This document shows positions 13,001-21,637 of a stretch of 64,000 nt of DNA, piece after piece. The stretch's first letter is position 1; each line of letters starts with the position of its first letter. The DNA is taken from positions 160,920,437 through 160,984,436 of the forward strand of contig CM028379.1 of NCBI GenBank assembly GCA_013146195.2. The letters run 5' to 3'. Below the pieces are notes generated by a model. It was not told the origin of the DNA. It was given only the letters and a program-made list of their open reading frames with translations, and searched no databases. A program made the translations under genes and the position numbers. This DNA is from Codonopsis lanceolata. Lineage: Eukaryota; Streptophyta; Magnoliopsida; Asterales; Campanulaceae.

Positions 13001-16000
13001 CTTATGAGAAGTACAGAATTGATGAATCTCCATTAGGGACCAATGCAATTGTGGCGGTTCTGGCTTATTCAGGGTAAGAACATTGTAAAGTATGATAACT
13101 ATCTAATTTCATGCTGGAGCTGATGCATTTTTTTTAACATGATGCAGATATGATATGGAGGATGCAATGGTTTTGAATAAATCATCTGTTGATCGGGGTT
13201 TTTGTCATGGATTCATATATCAGGTATTCTGTGGTTTATTCATATACTGATAATACTTGAAAGTGTTTGATAATTGTTTGACGGATATGCTGATAATACT
13301 ATAAATACGACATATATTTGAATCAAATTAGGTGCTCCGCCATATAATTGTTTTCTAACCCTAATATAATCTTGACCCCCTCCAACCTTATCCTGGCTTC
13401 GCTTCTTATGTTGATAAAAAATATATTATGGAAACAACAATATTGGAGAAAAAATTTGGTTTTGTACCAAGGTCAATAATGGGAGCTTATCATTATTAAG
13501 AGGATTGATGGAAATATTTACAGAGACAAAGTAAAGGATTTGCAGATGGTTTTTATTGACCTAGAAACGGCTTATGATAAAGTTTCTAGAGAGTTTATTT
13601 GGTGGGTGTTAGTGAAGAAAGCGATTACAGGAGATATATTGACGGGATCAAGGATATGTACAATGAAGCTGCCATGTGAGTTGTGACTACATCAAGAGAA
13701 ATTTGTGAGTTCCTGATTACTGTAGGATTACACCAAGGATTGGCCTTAAGCTTTGCCTTGGTGATGGATGGATTAACCATATACGAGATGATATACCATG
13801 GTGCCTATTGTTTGCTGATGACATTGTTTGATTATTGAGACGAAGAAGGGGGTCAATGATAAGCCAGAAAAGTAGTGAGAAACTTTAGAAGTCAAAGGAT
13901 TTAAAATAGGTAGGAATAAAATGGAATACAAGGAATGCAACTTTAACGGTAAAAGGACTTATAGCGCGGACAAAGTTAAGTTAGATGATCAAGGAATACC
14001 GCAAAATCATCAATTCCGATTTTTTTTTTTTTTGATAGCTTAGTGTGTGCATGTGAAGTGTTATGTGATTGACGTATACCGGTTAAGTTGAAAGTAAAAA
14101 AGTTTATCGGACACCCATTAGACCGCACTACTTTATGGGACCGAATGTTAGGCAATTAAAAAAGAACATGTTAACAGGGTGAGCCTAGTTGAAATGCGAA
14201 TGTTTAGAGGGATATGTTGTAAAATGAGGGAAGATACAATCCATAATGAACAGATGTCTCAAGAGTCACCCTTATAGCAAATAAAATGAGAGAAAACCAC
14301 CTAAGAGGTTTGGACATGTACAACATTTATCAATTAGTGCACCTGTTAGAAAGTGCGAGTGTTTTAATATCAACCAATCTAGAAAAAGGGATGGGGAAGA
14401 TTAAAACTAACAATCTAGCATGGACATCCATATGGAATGCATGTCGGTTGCAATGACTTTGAAAGGCACCTTTTTTGAGTGAAAACTATTAGTCTTAAAC
14501 TTATACTCATTAAACTTCACAATATACTCCCTATGTTCCACCCAAAGAGTCTATGAATGATTTATAAGTATCATTAGAGTTTATCATAATTACAAAAATG
14601 TTTGAACATTGTCAATATGCTAATAACACATGTGAAGGGTAAAGTTGAAAGGTTAAGAAGATTGTAGGTTTAATTTTTGAAAGTAGACTCTTTAAGTGAA
14701 ACATCTCAAAATAGAATAGTGGATTATTTGTCTGTAGCGGAGGTAGTATTATTATTCTCCTATAATCATTTAAAATTATTTTGCACTTGTACTCGAAAAT
14801 TCTTGCCTTTAGACAACTCTAGGACGGCCTTATGGAATACTAAACATGTTAAATAAAAGTGGCACAAATGAGAATGTAAGGATGGAATTGTCATAAAACT
14901 AGAAGTGATGAAATTCAAAACAATGGCATGTAAGACAGTAAAATGGGTCAGTTGGATATGAAACAAGAGAAACTTGCTTAATGGCTTGTGAGACAGTAAA
15001 ATGGGTCAGTAGGAAATGAAACAAGAGAAACTTGCTTAATATGACGCATACAATTCCAATTGTGAGCTCTATTCTTCAAGGAAAGATCCTCGGGGAGAGC
15101 TTTAGGAAATTCAGGGCCGACCGGTATATGCAGATCTTAATCTTAGGGCTCTTCTTTAAAGATGGAAAGCTTATCCAATTTGAAGAATCAAAGAGAACTT
15201 CCGCCGTTCTTTCTTTTCTTGGGCTTAGGCGGAATAATTTGGGGTGGGAGAGATGGCAAGGGCACTCAACCAATGGCCTTGGGTCCTTGATTCCAATCCC
15301 CATACCAACAAGGGATCACAATTACCTATAAATAAAAAAAAGGCGTAATAATTTGGACGTGTGTTGATATCAGCATGGATGTTAATTCTAGGGGAAGGGG
15401 AAAACAAGAACTTTATGGAAGGCGATAATTTAAAAATATATGGTCATGAATGATTTAACAGAATTCTCTTGTCGGAAGAACTGCACATAGAAAAGGGTTC
15501 TTGTTGCTGATCCAAGTAGTTGGTACAAATGCCAAGTTGAATCTCTTGTAATTGCGATAAAAGCGCATAAAAGAGAGCTCAAAAGTTGTTACAATTGTGT
15601 ACATGTTTTATATTCTTATCTAAAAAAAAGTACCTGAAACATGTGTGAATTGTTCATACTTTTGGCAGACCGAAACTGTTGATTTGGCCGAAGACAGGAA
15701 CAAGGTTGATCGCGCTCCAAAGACGTTTAGGAGAAGCAATCTTGACAAGTCATCGCATTCTTTTATTGATTCGGATGGCCTCCCTTACGTTGGCCAGGTT
15801 TACCTCTAACTTTCTAATTTATTTTTTTCTATTTTAATTTCAGCGACTTTTTTTTTTTTTTATAATTTGACCTTTGACTTCTATTTTCAGACAATAAAAC
15901 CAAATGAACCATATTGTAGCATCTATAATGAGGTGACAAATACATCATCAAGTCGCAAGTTAAAAGGTTCGGAACCTGTTACCGTCGATTATGTTGCCAT

Positions 16001-18822
16001 CGATGTGAAAAACAAAAAGCAACTACAGAAGGTAGTGTGTTTAAATATATGCTGTATTTATCGGGATTGTACCTGTTATTGAGTGAAGTTTTCCGTGTTT
16101 GTAACATTGGTAATTGGGTATGCTTAAATCTTTTACTAATGTTTTCTTGTTTGTCACTCGTGCATGTTCTGAAAGATGTTTGAAGCATAAGCCTAAAAAT
16201 AGCTTTGTTTAGACTGAAAAGTTGTATTTGTAATTTTACAGTGAAGCTAATACGCATAGTGAAGCTTCTCATGGTGGATTCATAGGAATTATCATCCATA
16301 AATTATTTTTTTGATAAGTAAGGTATAAGTAATATTATACATTAATCATCATCCATAAATTTATACATTAATATCCAAAATTAGTTCCTAGTATTCATAA
16401 ATTTATACATTAATATCCAAAATTAGTTCCTAGTATTCATAAATTTATACATTGATTATTTCCTCCATCAAAATTTAGATGTCCTGGACTTCTTTTTTTT
16501 TTTTGTTTGGGTTCGTTGGAGAGCACCTGGCCTAAGACTGAACACCAGCAATCCTACATTACACCTATATTTTCTTCTTTCATAATCTGTTTGAATGCGC
16601 TCTGGAGGCCCAGCGGTTTCCTTTAATCTCCCGGTCAACCAGGCTTCTGATAATTTGCAATCTGGCCTCTTCTGATGTGCCCCTTTTCTGCCTTTAAGGA
16701 AAAAGCATGACATAATCTTTATTGTTGCTTTATGCTAAAGTTGTATTTTCAGGAAGGGAAATTAGTCAAAGAGTAACCTCTAAGATACTTTCCCTGTGGC
16801 CTTTCCTATTTTTATTTTCTACTTCACCCATTTGCTTATTACTCGCTCCGTTCTACCCAAAGAGTCCATGTTTGAATAGTAAAATTTTTAAGTGATATAT
16901 AAGTAATAAGAATTATTAGAGTTGATCATAATTACAAAAATATTTGAGCATAGTCAATATACTTATACCACATGTGGAGGGTAAAGTTGAATGGCTAAGG
17001 AGATTGTAGACTTAATTTTTTTAAGTGGACTCTTTGAGTGAAACTCCCCAAAATAGAATAGTGAACTCTTTGCGTGGAGCTGAAGGAGTATTAAGTTACC
17101 AACCCATCTAAAAGCTTAAGTTGTTAGATAAGGTGAACAATGTATATCATGCTTAATACTCCCCCTCACATGTGACCCGTCCACCGTGGAGAGATAAACA
17201 AACATGCCTTGCCAGGAGCTGTGTTTATACATATATTTATTGTACTTCAAAACGAACAAGCTATCAACTCATCTAAAAGTTGAAGTTGTTAAATAGTGAC
17301 TCAACGATGTATATCAAGCTTAATACTTATCATCAACAGGCAGCTCATGCACCCTCCATTTCTTCTTGGGCAGGTTAACATACGCCTTCGACGTCCCAGA
17401 AATCCCACAATTGGCGATAAATTTAGCAGTAGACATGGGCAGAAAGGCGTTTGTTCTCAGCTGTGGCCAGATACTGATATGCCATTTTCTGGAGTAACTG
17501 GAATGCGACCTGATCTTATAATTAATCCACATGCATTCCCTTCTAGGATGACAATCGCAATGCTTTTGGAATCTATTGCTGCAAAGGTATAGGTTATGGG
17601 ATGCCTCTTGATATTCTTCTCTCTTTTGATGAACTTACAAATTCGTTAAGCAACAAGATTTTTGTTTCTCTTGGTATATGTGAAATACTATGCCCAATGT
17701 TTTTCTTTTCGGTCAGGCAAAAGATATGTATAGATTTTTCCAAGTGCTTATAGCTTTTTCTGTTATAGGGAGGCTCCTTGCATGGAAAACTTGTAGATGC
17801 AACACCGTTCTCTAGCTCAATGAAGAGTGGTAATGCGGATCCAGAATCTGAATCGAACACACTTGTTGATGAACTTGGTTCCATGTTAGCTGCTCGTGGG
17901 TTTAATTACTATGGTACCGAGGTATTGTATAGCGGTGTTTATGGTACAGAACTAACGTGTGAGATCTTCATTGGCCCTGTGTATTACCAGAGACTTCGTC
18001 ATATGGTTTCTGACAAGTTTCAGGTATGTGGTTTCTCTTGTTCTTATATATTCTTTAAAGGATATTCTCCTATAAACTTTGAAATTGCATAGTTTAGGGG
18101 ATTACTTGTAGCATCCAGATTATGTGATGCAGATTGTCATCGTATTCCTAGGAAGCAAACCATAGATTTGGACACGTGGTTGTTTAACACGTCTGATGGC
18201 TGATAAGAATGATTTGAAATGAAAATAGTCTCGCTAGTTACATATACAAATGGTCTACCATGTTCATCCACATAGAAATTGCCAAATTTCGCTTCCATTT
18301 TCCTGCACATTTCCAATATATTCTGGTTATGGGGTAGTGTCAACCTAGGCACTTACCAGTTCTCATTGCGAGGTCATGTAATTGTATATTGGTTTACATT
18401 ATTTCTAGGTTCGCTCCACCGGAATGGTAGACCAAGTAACCAGACAGCCTATCAAGGGAAGAAAGAAAGGTGGCGGTGTCCGGTTTGGAGAAATGGAACG
18501 AGATGCCCTTCTCGCGCATGGGGCAGCATATTTGTTACATGACAGGCTTCACACAAGTTCTGATCATCATATTGCAGATGTGTGTTGTATTTGTGGAAGC
18601 ATCCTCACAACATCAATCATTCAACAGCAGAAACGAGCAATGAGGGAGATTGCTGGGCTCCCACCTGGAAGAATTCCCAAAAAGGTTACCTGTGTTGCAT
18701 GCCGGACAAGTAAAGGGATGGAGACAGTTGCAATGCCTTACGTCTTCAGATATTTGGCTGCCGAGTTAGCTGCCATGAACATAAGAATGACGTTACAACT
18801 AAGTAATGGATCAGGGGCTTGA
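1022..18822 (+). CDS. NRPA2: DNA-directed RNA polymerase I second-largest subunit (5' end outside window)
   Basis: Catalytic beta-type subunit of RNA polymerase I, which transcribes the large rRNA precursor in the nucleolus. I place 21 exons: 1022-1099, 1183-1228, 3592-3772, 3869-3921, 4107-4180, 4448-4565, 5612-5699, 7170-7285, 9296-9423, 9666-9745, 11885-12129, 12204-12365 (or from 12201), 12492-12644, 12757-12831, 12970-13073, 13148-13223, 15669-15797, 15891-16031, 17374-17586, 17769-18023, 18409-18822. All join in frame with GT-AG borders and give about 975 residues; the family has about 1,170-1,200, so some 200 N-terminal residues lie upstream. Seen in order: CPVHTPDG, GYDMEDAMVLNKSS, GDKFSSRHGQKGV, a C-terminal zinc site (CCIC ... 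CVAC) and the stop at 18820. The Pol I assignment, rather than Pol II or III, rests on overall resemblance, e.g. SWGF/AWGF-CPVHTPDG and THEEIHPTG. No break was seen in the exons, so it should be functional. Introns are TE-rich. Confidence 0.95.
1525..3240 (-). mobile_element. 5'-truncated L1-type LINE remnant, antisense in NRPA2 intron 1183-exon/3592-exon
   Basis: Reading on the minus strand, 3238-3002 gives the reverse-transcriptase block with the FADDT catalytic motif. 2023-1838 gives the zinc-binding tail (CYMC ... HVLLHY, where the last Cys is changed to Tyr). The 3' UTR hairpin of this LINE family lies at 1575-1557, and the A-tail reads as a T-run at about 1523-1530. The frames between are broken by stops and shifts. 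The copy fills most of the 2.36-kb intron between the exons ending at 1228 and starting at 3592. No endonuclease region is present, as expected of incomplete target-primed reverse transcription. I found no clear target-site duplication. Confidence 0.85.
4724..4771 (+). mobile_element. Possible minimal LINE-tail insertion
   Basis: TACTTTACTTATAAAAAAA (4743-4761) matches the last bases plus A-tail of the window's L1 family. It is flanked by AAGGTATAGTTA (4724-4735) and AAGGTATACTTA (4760-4771), a 12-bp near-duplication with one mismatch. It lies in the NRPA2 intron 4566-5611. This is the weakest of four such cases. Confidence 0.45.
6385..6690 (+). mobile_element. 3' end of L1-type LINE (5'-truncated)
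   Basis: Degenerate coding sequence matching the end of the LINE ORF2 (a WSIWKERNLGAF-like block near 6420-6460 resembles WVIWKERNRRAF of the copy at 53-58 kb). It is followed by the 3' UTR with hairpin GCGTCA (6629-6634) / TGACGC (6642-6647), then GATC and an A-run ending near 6690. It lies in the NRPA2 intron 5700-7169, same strand as the gene. Confidence 0.8.
6833..6852. repeat. (CA)n microsatellite
   Basis: A short CA dinucleotide run in the NRPA2 intron 5700-7169. Nothing else was recognised between the LINE tail and the micro-insertion at 7054. Confidence 0.8.
7054..7111 (-). mobile_element. Minimal LINE-tail insertion with 11-bp target-site duplication
   Basis: AGATTTCAGGA occurs at 7054-7064 and again at 7101-7111. 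Between them are a T-run (7066-7077) and GATAAGTAAAGTATTATAAAC. The reverse complement is the extreme 3' end of the local L1 family (TTTATAATACTTTACTTATC plus A-tail). So only about 20-25 nt of the element plus poly(A) was inserted, antisense to NRPA2. Confidence 0.75.
7896..8050. repeat. Cluster of imperfect 14-bp palindromes
   Basis: At least five near-palindromic words of the form GTATCNNAAGATAC (e.g. GTATCACAAGATAC, GTATCATAAGATAC, GTATCGTAAGATAC, GTATTGTAGGATAC) at irregular 20-50 bp spacing in the NRPA2 intron 7286-9295. No known function is assigned. Confidence 0.7.
8270..8842 (+). mobile_element. 3' end of L1-type LINE (5'-truncated)
   Basis: 8297-8665 encodes the RT zinc-binding tail (FVWEA, CFLC ... 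HLLIHC) and the region after it. The 3' UTR hairpin is at 8788-8793 / 8101-type counterpart 8801-8806 (GCGTCA / TAACGC, one mismatch), followed by TTTACTT and an A-run near 8833-8841. Same strand as NRPA2, in the intron 7286-9295. The frame from 8297 looks open but is only the C-terminal remnant of ORF2. Confidence 0.85.
9768..9948. mobile_element. MITE-like element with inverted ends
   Basis: The left end AAAAGGGTTTTGCTAACAAG and the right end, read on the other strand as AAAAAGAGTTCTGCTAACAAG-type sequence, form imperfect terminal inverted repeats about 180 bp apart in the NRPA2 intron 9746-11884. No coding capacity. The target duplication could not be resolved, so the superfamily is open (short MULE-like MITEs have similar structure). 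Confidence 0.5.
13445..14455 (+). mobile_element. Degenerate RTE-type non-LTR retrotransposon fragment
   Basis: Around 13,548-13,610 the sequence reads as MVFIDLETAYDKVSRE, the conserved RT block of plant RTE elements (usually MVFIDLEKAYDKVPRE). It is followed by GLHQG and a LLMT/ADD-like remnant near 13,805. Stops and shifts throughout show it is dead. It sits in the 2.4-kb NRPA2 intron 13224-15668, sense to the gene. It is a different clade from the L1 copies elsewhere in the window. Confidence 0.8.
14527..14746. mobile_element. Stowaway-type MITE, copy 1
   Basis: Flanked by TA on both sides. The left end CTCCCTATGTTCCACCCAAA and the inverted right end CTACCTCCGCTACAGACAAA are Stowaway-like. 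The interior closely resembles the element at 16842-17088. No coding capacity. Located in the NRPA2 intron 13224-15668, just after the RTE remnant. Confidence 0.75.
15228..15356 (+). mobile_element. tRNA-derived SINE-like insertion with 15-bp target-site duplication
   Basis: GGCGGAATAATTTGG (15228-15242) and GGCGTAATAATTTGG (15342-15356) flank a 99-bp insert ending in an A-run. The insert carries a Pol III A-box-like TGGCAAGGGC near 15254 and a B-box-like GGTCCTTGATTCC near 15282. Size, tail and duplication fit a short SINE. It lies in the NRPA2 intron 13224-15668, same strand. The B box departs from the tRNA consensus, so it is probably inactive. Confidence 0.65.
16291..16361 (-). mobile_element. 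Minimal LINE-tail insertion with 14-bp target-site duplication
   Basis: ATCATCCATAAATT occurs at 16291-16304 and 16348-16361. The 43 bp between, read on the minus strand, is ATTAATGTATAATATTACTT...CTTATC plus A-run. This matches the last ~35 nt of the L1 copy at 1-612 (TTAATGTATACTCTTTACTTATC). In the NRPA2 intron 16032-17373. Confidence 0.75.
16354..16455. repeat. 42-bp tandem repeat, about 2.4 copies
   Basis: The unit starts CATAAATTTATACATTAATA and recurs at 16354, 16396 and 16438. It begins inside the right-hand duplicate of the micro-insertion just upstream. Confidence 0.85.
16842..17088. mobile_element. Stowaway-type MITE, copy 2
   Basis: TA-flanked. The left end reads CTCGCTCCGTTCTACCCAAA and the right end is its approximate inverse (TGGAGCTGAAGGAG). 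The interior shares long blocks with copy 1 (e.g. CATAATTACAAAAAT, GGGTAAAGTTGAA). In the NRPA2 intron 16032-17373. Confidence 0.75.
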
Positions 18823-19144
18823 CGGAGGTGGATATGCGCCAATTATTGAGTAATGTATAGGGGTCTTTAGTTTCCTTAAATACTTATTTATTTTAGGTTG
18901 TGGGGAATGTTTGTGTTGTATTATTGTCAAAAATAATCATTTTTTGACATTCCTCTCTTCAATGACTAGCGAAAAACCCTTGGAATCATGTTGTATGTTT
19001 ATTTTAGTCATGTTTATGTCTTTAATTCTTGACTTGTAGTTTGTATACAGAAAATATTTAATGGTATGGTCCTAGACCTGTAGACCACCTCGGAAATTAT
19101 GGAATTTTGATCACCTTACTTTTTAACTTTTTTTTATTAATATC
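18823..19144 (+). other. NRPA2 3' UTR and downstream spacer
   Basis: Sequence after the NRPA2 stop. AATAAT-type polyadenylation signals occur near 18,933-18,940, but the cleavage site is not determinable. A ~40-bp stretch at 19102-19144 (GATCACCTTACTTTTTAACT...) is a near-duplicate of the start of the adjoining Pack-MULE end at 19167-19203. Confidence 0.5.
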
Positions 19145-20607
19145 TAAATACAAGGCTTAATAGCAATTTGGTCAGCTTACTTTTTAACTTTTTTTATTAA
19201 TATCATTTTACTCTTTTTTTTTGTCTCAATTTAGTGACTATACTTGACAAACCAAGTCAATAAAGGCCACTGAGGATTATTTTCATTAGTTAGATGAACG
19301 GAAAGGTTTGAAATAATCAAAATGCCCTTAGTAATGTTAAGGGTTTTCAGTTTAAAATGTTACTAGTTAATAGGTCAATGAGTCTCCATACACCCACTGA
19401 CCTCCTTCTGGCTCCATTTCAGGCCAAGTCCGCCCCTGCTCCATTGCCGACCCCCTCCCCCTCATCTGTTATCATCTCCAATCGGTTTCTCAATCATGTC
19501 CCGTCTCTTCATTTCCCATCTATCTCTCTCTTCTTCATCTAAAACCCCAGATTCGGACAAATCTCAGTTCCTGAGTCGCCATCATTGCACGAACCCAGCT
19601 TCGCCATCCACCATAACAGTCGGTGGAAACTCATTGACAGACACATCCCGATTTTGCCCTAATCCCATACAATTTCGAAGAACTCCGCAATGGTGGCGTA
19701 AGCGAGGAGATGCCGGTCGAGCAGAACCCAAGCTCTAGTTGGTGCTCTTGGTTGCGTTTTCCCCGAGCTTCTATCTCACAACAGTGTTAAATTTGGTGAG
19801 GCTGTTTAGTTCAAAGCTGGAACTCAAATCTTTGACGAGAGCCTAGACTATTTGGGTAACCCCAGCTTTGTTCACGCACAAAGCATTTTGGCAATCTGGG
19901 CCACCCAAGTTATCTTGATGGGTGCTATCGAAGGATACATAATTGCTAGTGGGCCATTTGGTGATGTTGACCCATTGTACCCAGGTGCAAGCATTGACCC
20001 ATTGGGTTTGGCTGATAATCCAAAGGCTTTTGCCGAGTTGAAGGTGAAGGAACTCAAGAATGAAAGATTGGCCATGTTTTTAATGTTCGGATTCTTAGGG
20101 CCCGTCTTATCGATCCAATTAACAAAAATGCTTGGACTTTTGCCACTAACTTTGTTCCACGAAAGTGAGGAATTTTTTGATTGTATGTAACTTGTATCAG
20201 TGATGATACAATTTTCATAAGTAGAATCAGAAATGAGTTCTAAAGATAGGACAAATTAATTTGGAGATGTCGACGTGAGTTGAGTGATGGTGGAGATGGG
20301 GCTCAGCTAGTTGAAGCGGCGGTATGGGTTAGTGGAGATGACGGTGGGAAGAAGAAGATCGTGTGGGGGCATTTTTGAGGTTTTAATTTTTTTAAGTCAA
20401 AATTGGATTTAAAAAAAGGATCCAATTGCATTAAGTGGGGGCATTTTTGGGTTTTTATTTTTTTAAAGTTTTTCATTCAAAAAATTGGATGAATATGGAA
20501 ATAAAGTCAAGTATAATGATTAAATTGAGAAAAAAAATAGAGTAATCTTAATGAGAAAAAAAAACTGAAAGTATGATGATCAAATTGCTATTTAAGCCTA
20601 AATACAA
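19145..20607. mobile_element. Pack-MULE: Mutator-like element carrying captured host sequence
   Basis: TAAATACAA occurs at 19145-19153 and 20599-20607, a perfect 9-bp duplication, the size made by Mutator-like transposases. Inside it the two ends are inverted copies: left from 19154 (GGCTTAATAGCAATTTGG) and right, on the minus strand from 20598 (GGCTTAAATAGCAATTTG). Similarity extends over roughly 95 bp, through a shared CTCAATTTA...TATACTTGAC block. The 1.45-kb element has no transposase. Its interior is much richer in G+C than its surroundings and holds an LHCB gene copy (19730-20168), a C-rich block of unknown origin (about 19,375-19,700) and a further G-rich block near 20,270-20,375. Confidence 0.85.
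19730..20168 (+). pseudogene. LHCB1: Chlorophyll a/b-binding protein pseudogene captured by the Pack-MULE
   Basis: Encodes the middle and C-terminal part of a major photosystem II antenna protein. Recognisable are GALGCVFPELL, then NPSFVHAQSILAIWATQV (second transmembrane segment), DPLYPGASIDPLGLADNP, the third-helix ELKNERLAMF and finally the WTFATNFVP C terminus ending at the stop 20166-20168. It is broken: TGG has become TAG at 19807-19809 (FGEAV stop FKAG), a few codons are missing near 19,840, and about 20 codons plus the frame are lost after MFGF near 20,095. There is no transit peptide and no intron. LHCB1 fits better than LHCB2 by HAQSILAIWATQV, but only moderately. Confidence 0.88.
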
Positions 20608-21637
20608 TACAACATCTACTTTGTCTTCTGGTTTTATATTTATTTTTCGAAAAACGTAAATCAGCAATATTTTATTAGACCGTTAAAAAGAGTCGATGGT
20701 ATACTCGCCAAAGGAATTTAGTTGATTGAATGCTTGTGAATTGTGAATTGAGAGCAAGTATAACCCAATTAGATGATATTTGTGCTTTTATTGTTTTCTT
20801 AAATTTTTATGTTATTTTAATTTAAGAAAATTAAAATAAATTAATTAAGTAAAAATCACGCAAGCCGAATTAGTAAAAAGAATATCCCATTCCCTTTGTC
20901 CCAATAAAATGTCTCACTTGGTTTTTGTTGATTAACATGACTATACTTTGACCAAAGATTCATAAAAGTCTAATGGTTTTTGTTGATACTTTTCATAACG
21001 TTTTTTGACTGATTGAAATATAATACAGTAACACTTGATAGGAGTATTGTATTACCCATTATCATAGATTGAACTTTAGATAGCCCTTGGGAGCTATTCT
21101 TCGGGCTTAGGTGAAAGTAAAAAGGGAGAAATTCGAGCCAGTAAACTTCAACGAATTTGTATTGTTTTCAAACCGGCAAACGCACTTTTGATGCATCGTC
21201 TGCCATCAAATGATGCAACGTGATGCATCAAAAGTGCCTTCTGCGGTTTGAAAGGGTGTTCACATACAACAACCCAACTCTGATTACGCCTATTTTCGCT
21301 GTTTCTTTGTTTTTCTTTTGGCTTTCCAGAAAGGCTGTTCACATGTCCAAAAAGACTAAGAGTAAAACCAAACCGATAATTATATATATATAACTTGTTG
21401 AGAAATTAACATTTACCTTAATTTTGGTGAAAAACTAAAAAAAATAAAAGCTCATTTAAGAATAAAAGGAGTAATATTTGTATAAAAGCTGACTAGAATC
21501 AGTCTTGGATGAAAATCGATACAGCTATTACAACAGCATTCGGAACGGTGTTCAGTAACCCCCAATCCAAAAAGAAGGCAAGTTAGGAGGAGCAAAGGAG
21601 AAGAGTGAAAACCTGCAGCGGACCAACTTCAAAACCT
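20608..21637. other. Intergenic sequence between Pack-MULE and PRMT3 3' end
   Basis: AT-rich. A TCCCTTTGTCCCAATAAAAT block near 20,887 looks like a worn Stowaway end, without a clear partner. Convergent 3' ends of NRPA2 (plus) and PRMT3 (minus) face each other across this interval; the PRMT3 3' UTR probably occupies its right-hand end. ORFs here look fortuitous. Confidence 0.5.

Noticed and set aside
21148..21342. Minus-strand ORF next to the PRMT3 3' end as a further exon
   Set aside because: PRMT3 already ends with the expected C-terminal strand and a stop at 21638; the ORF has no resemblance to the family.
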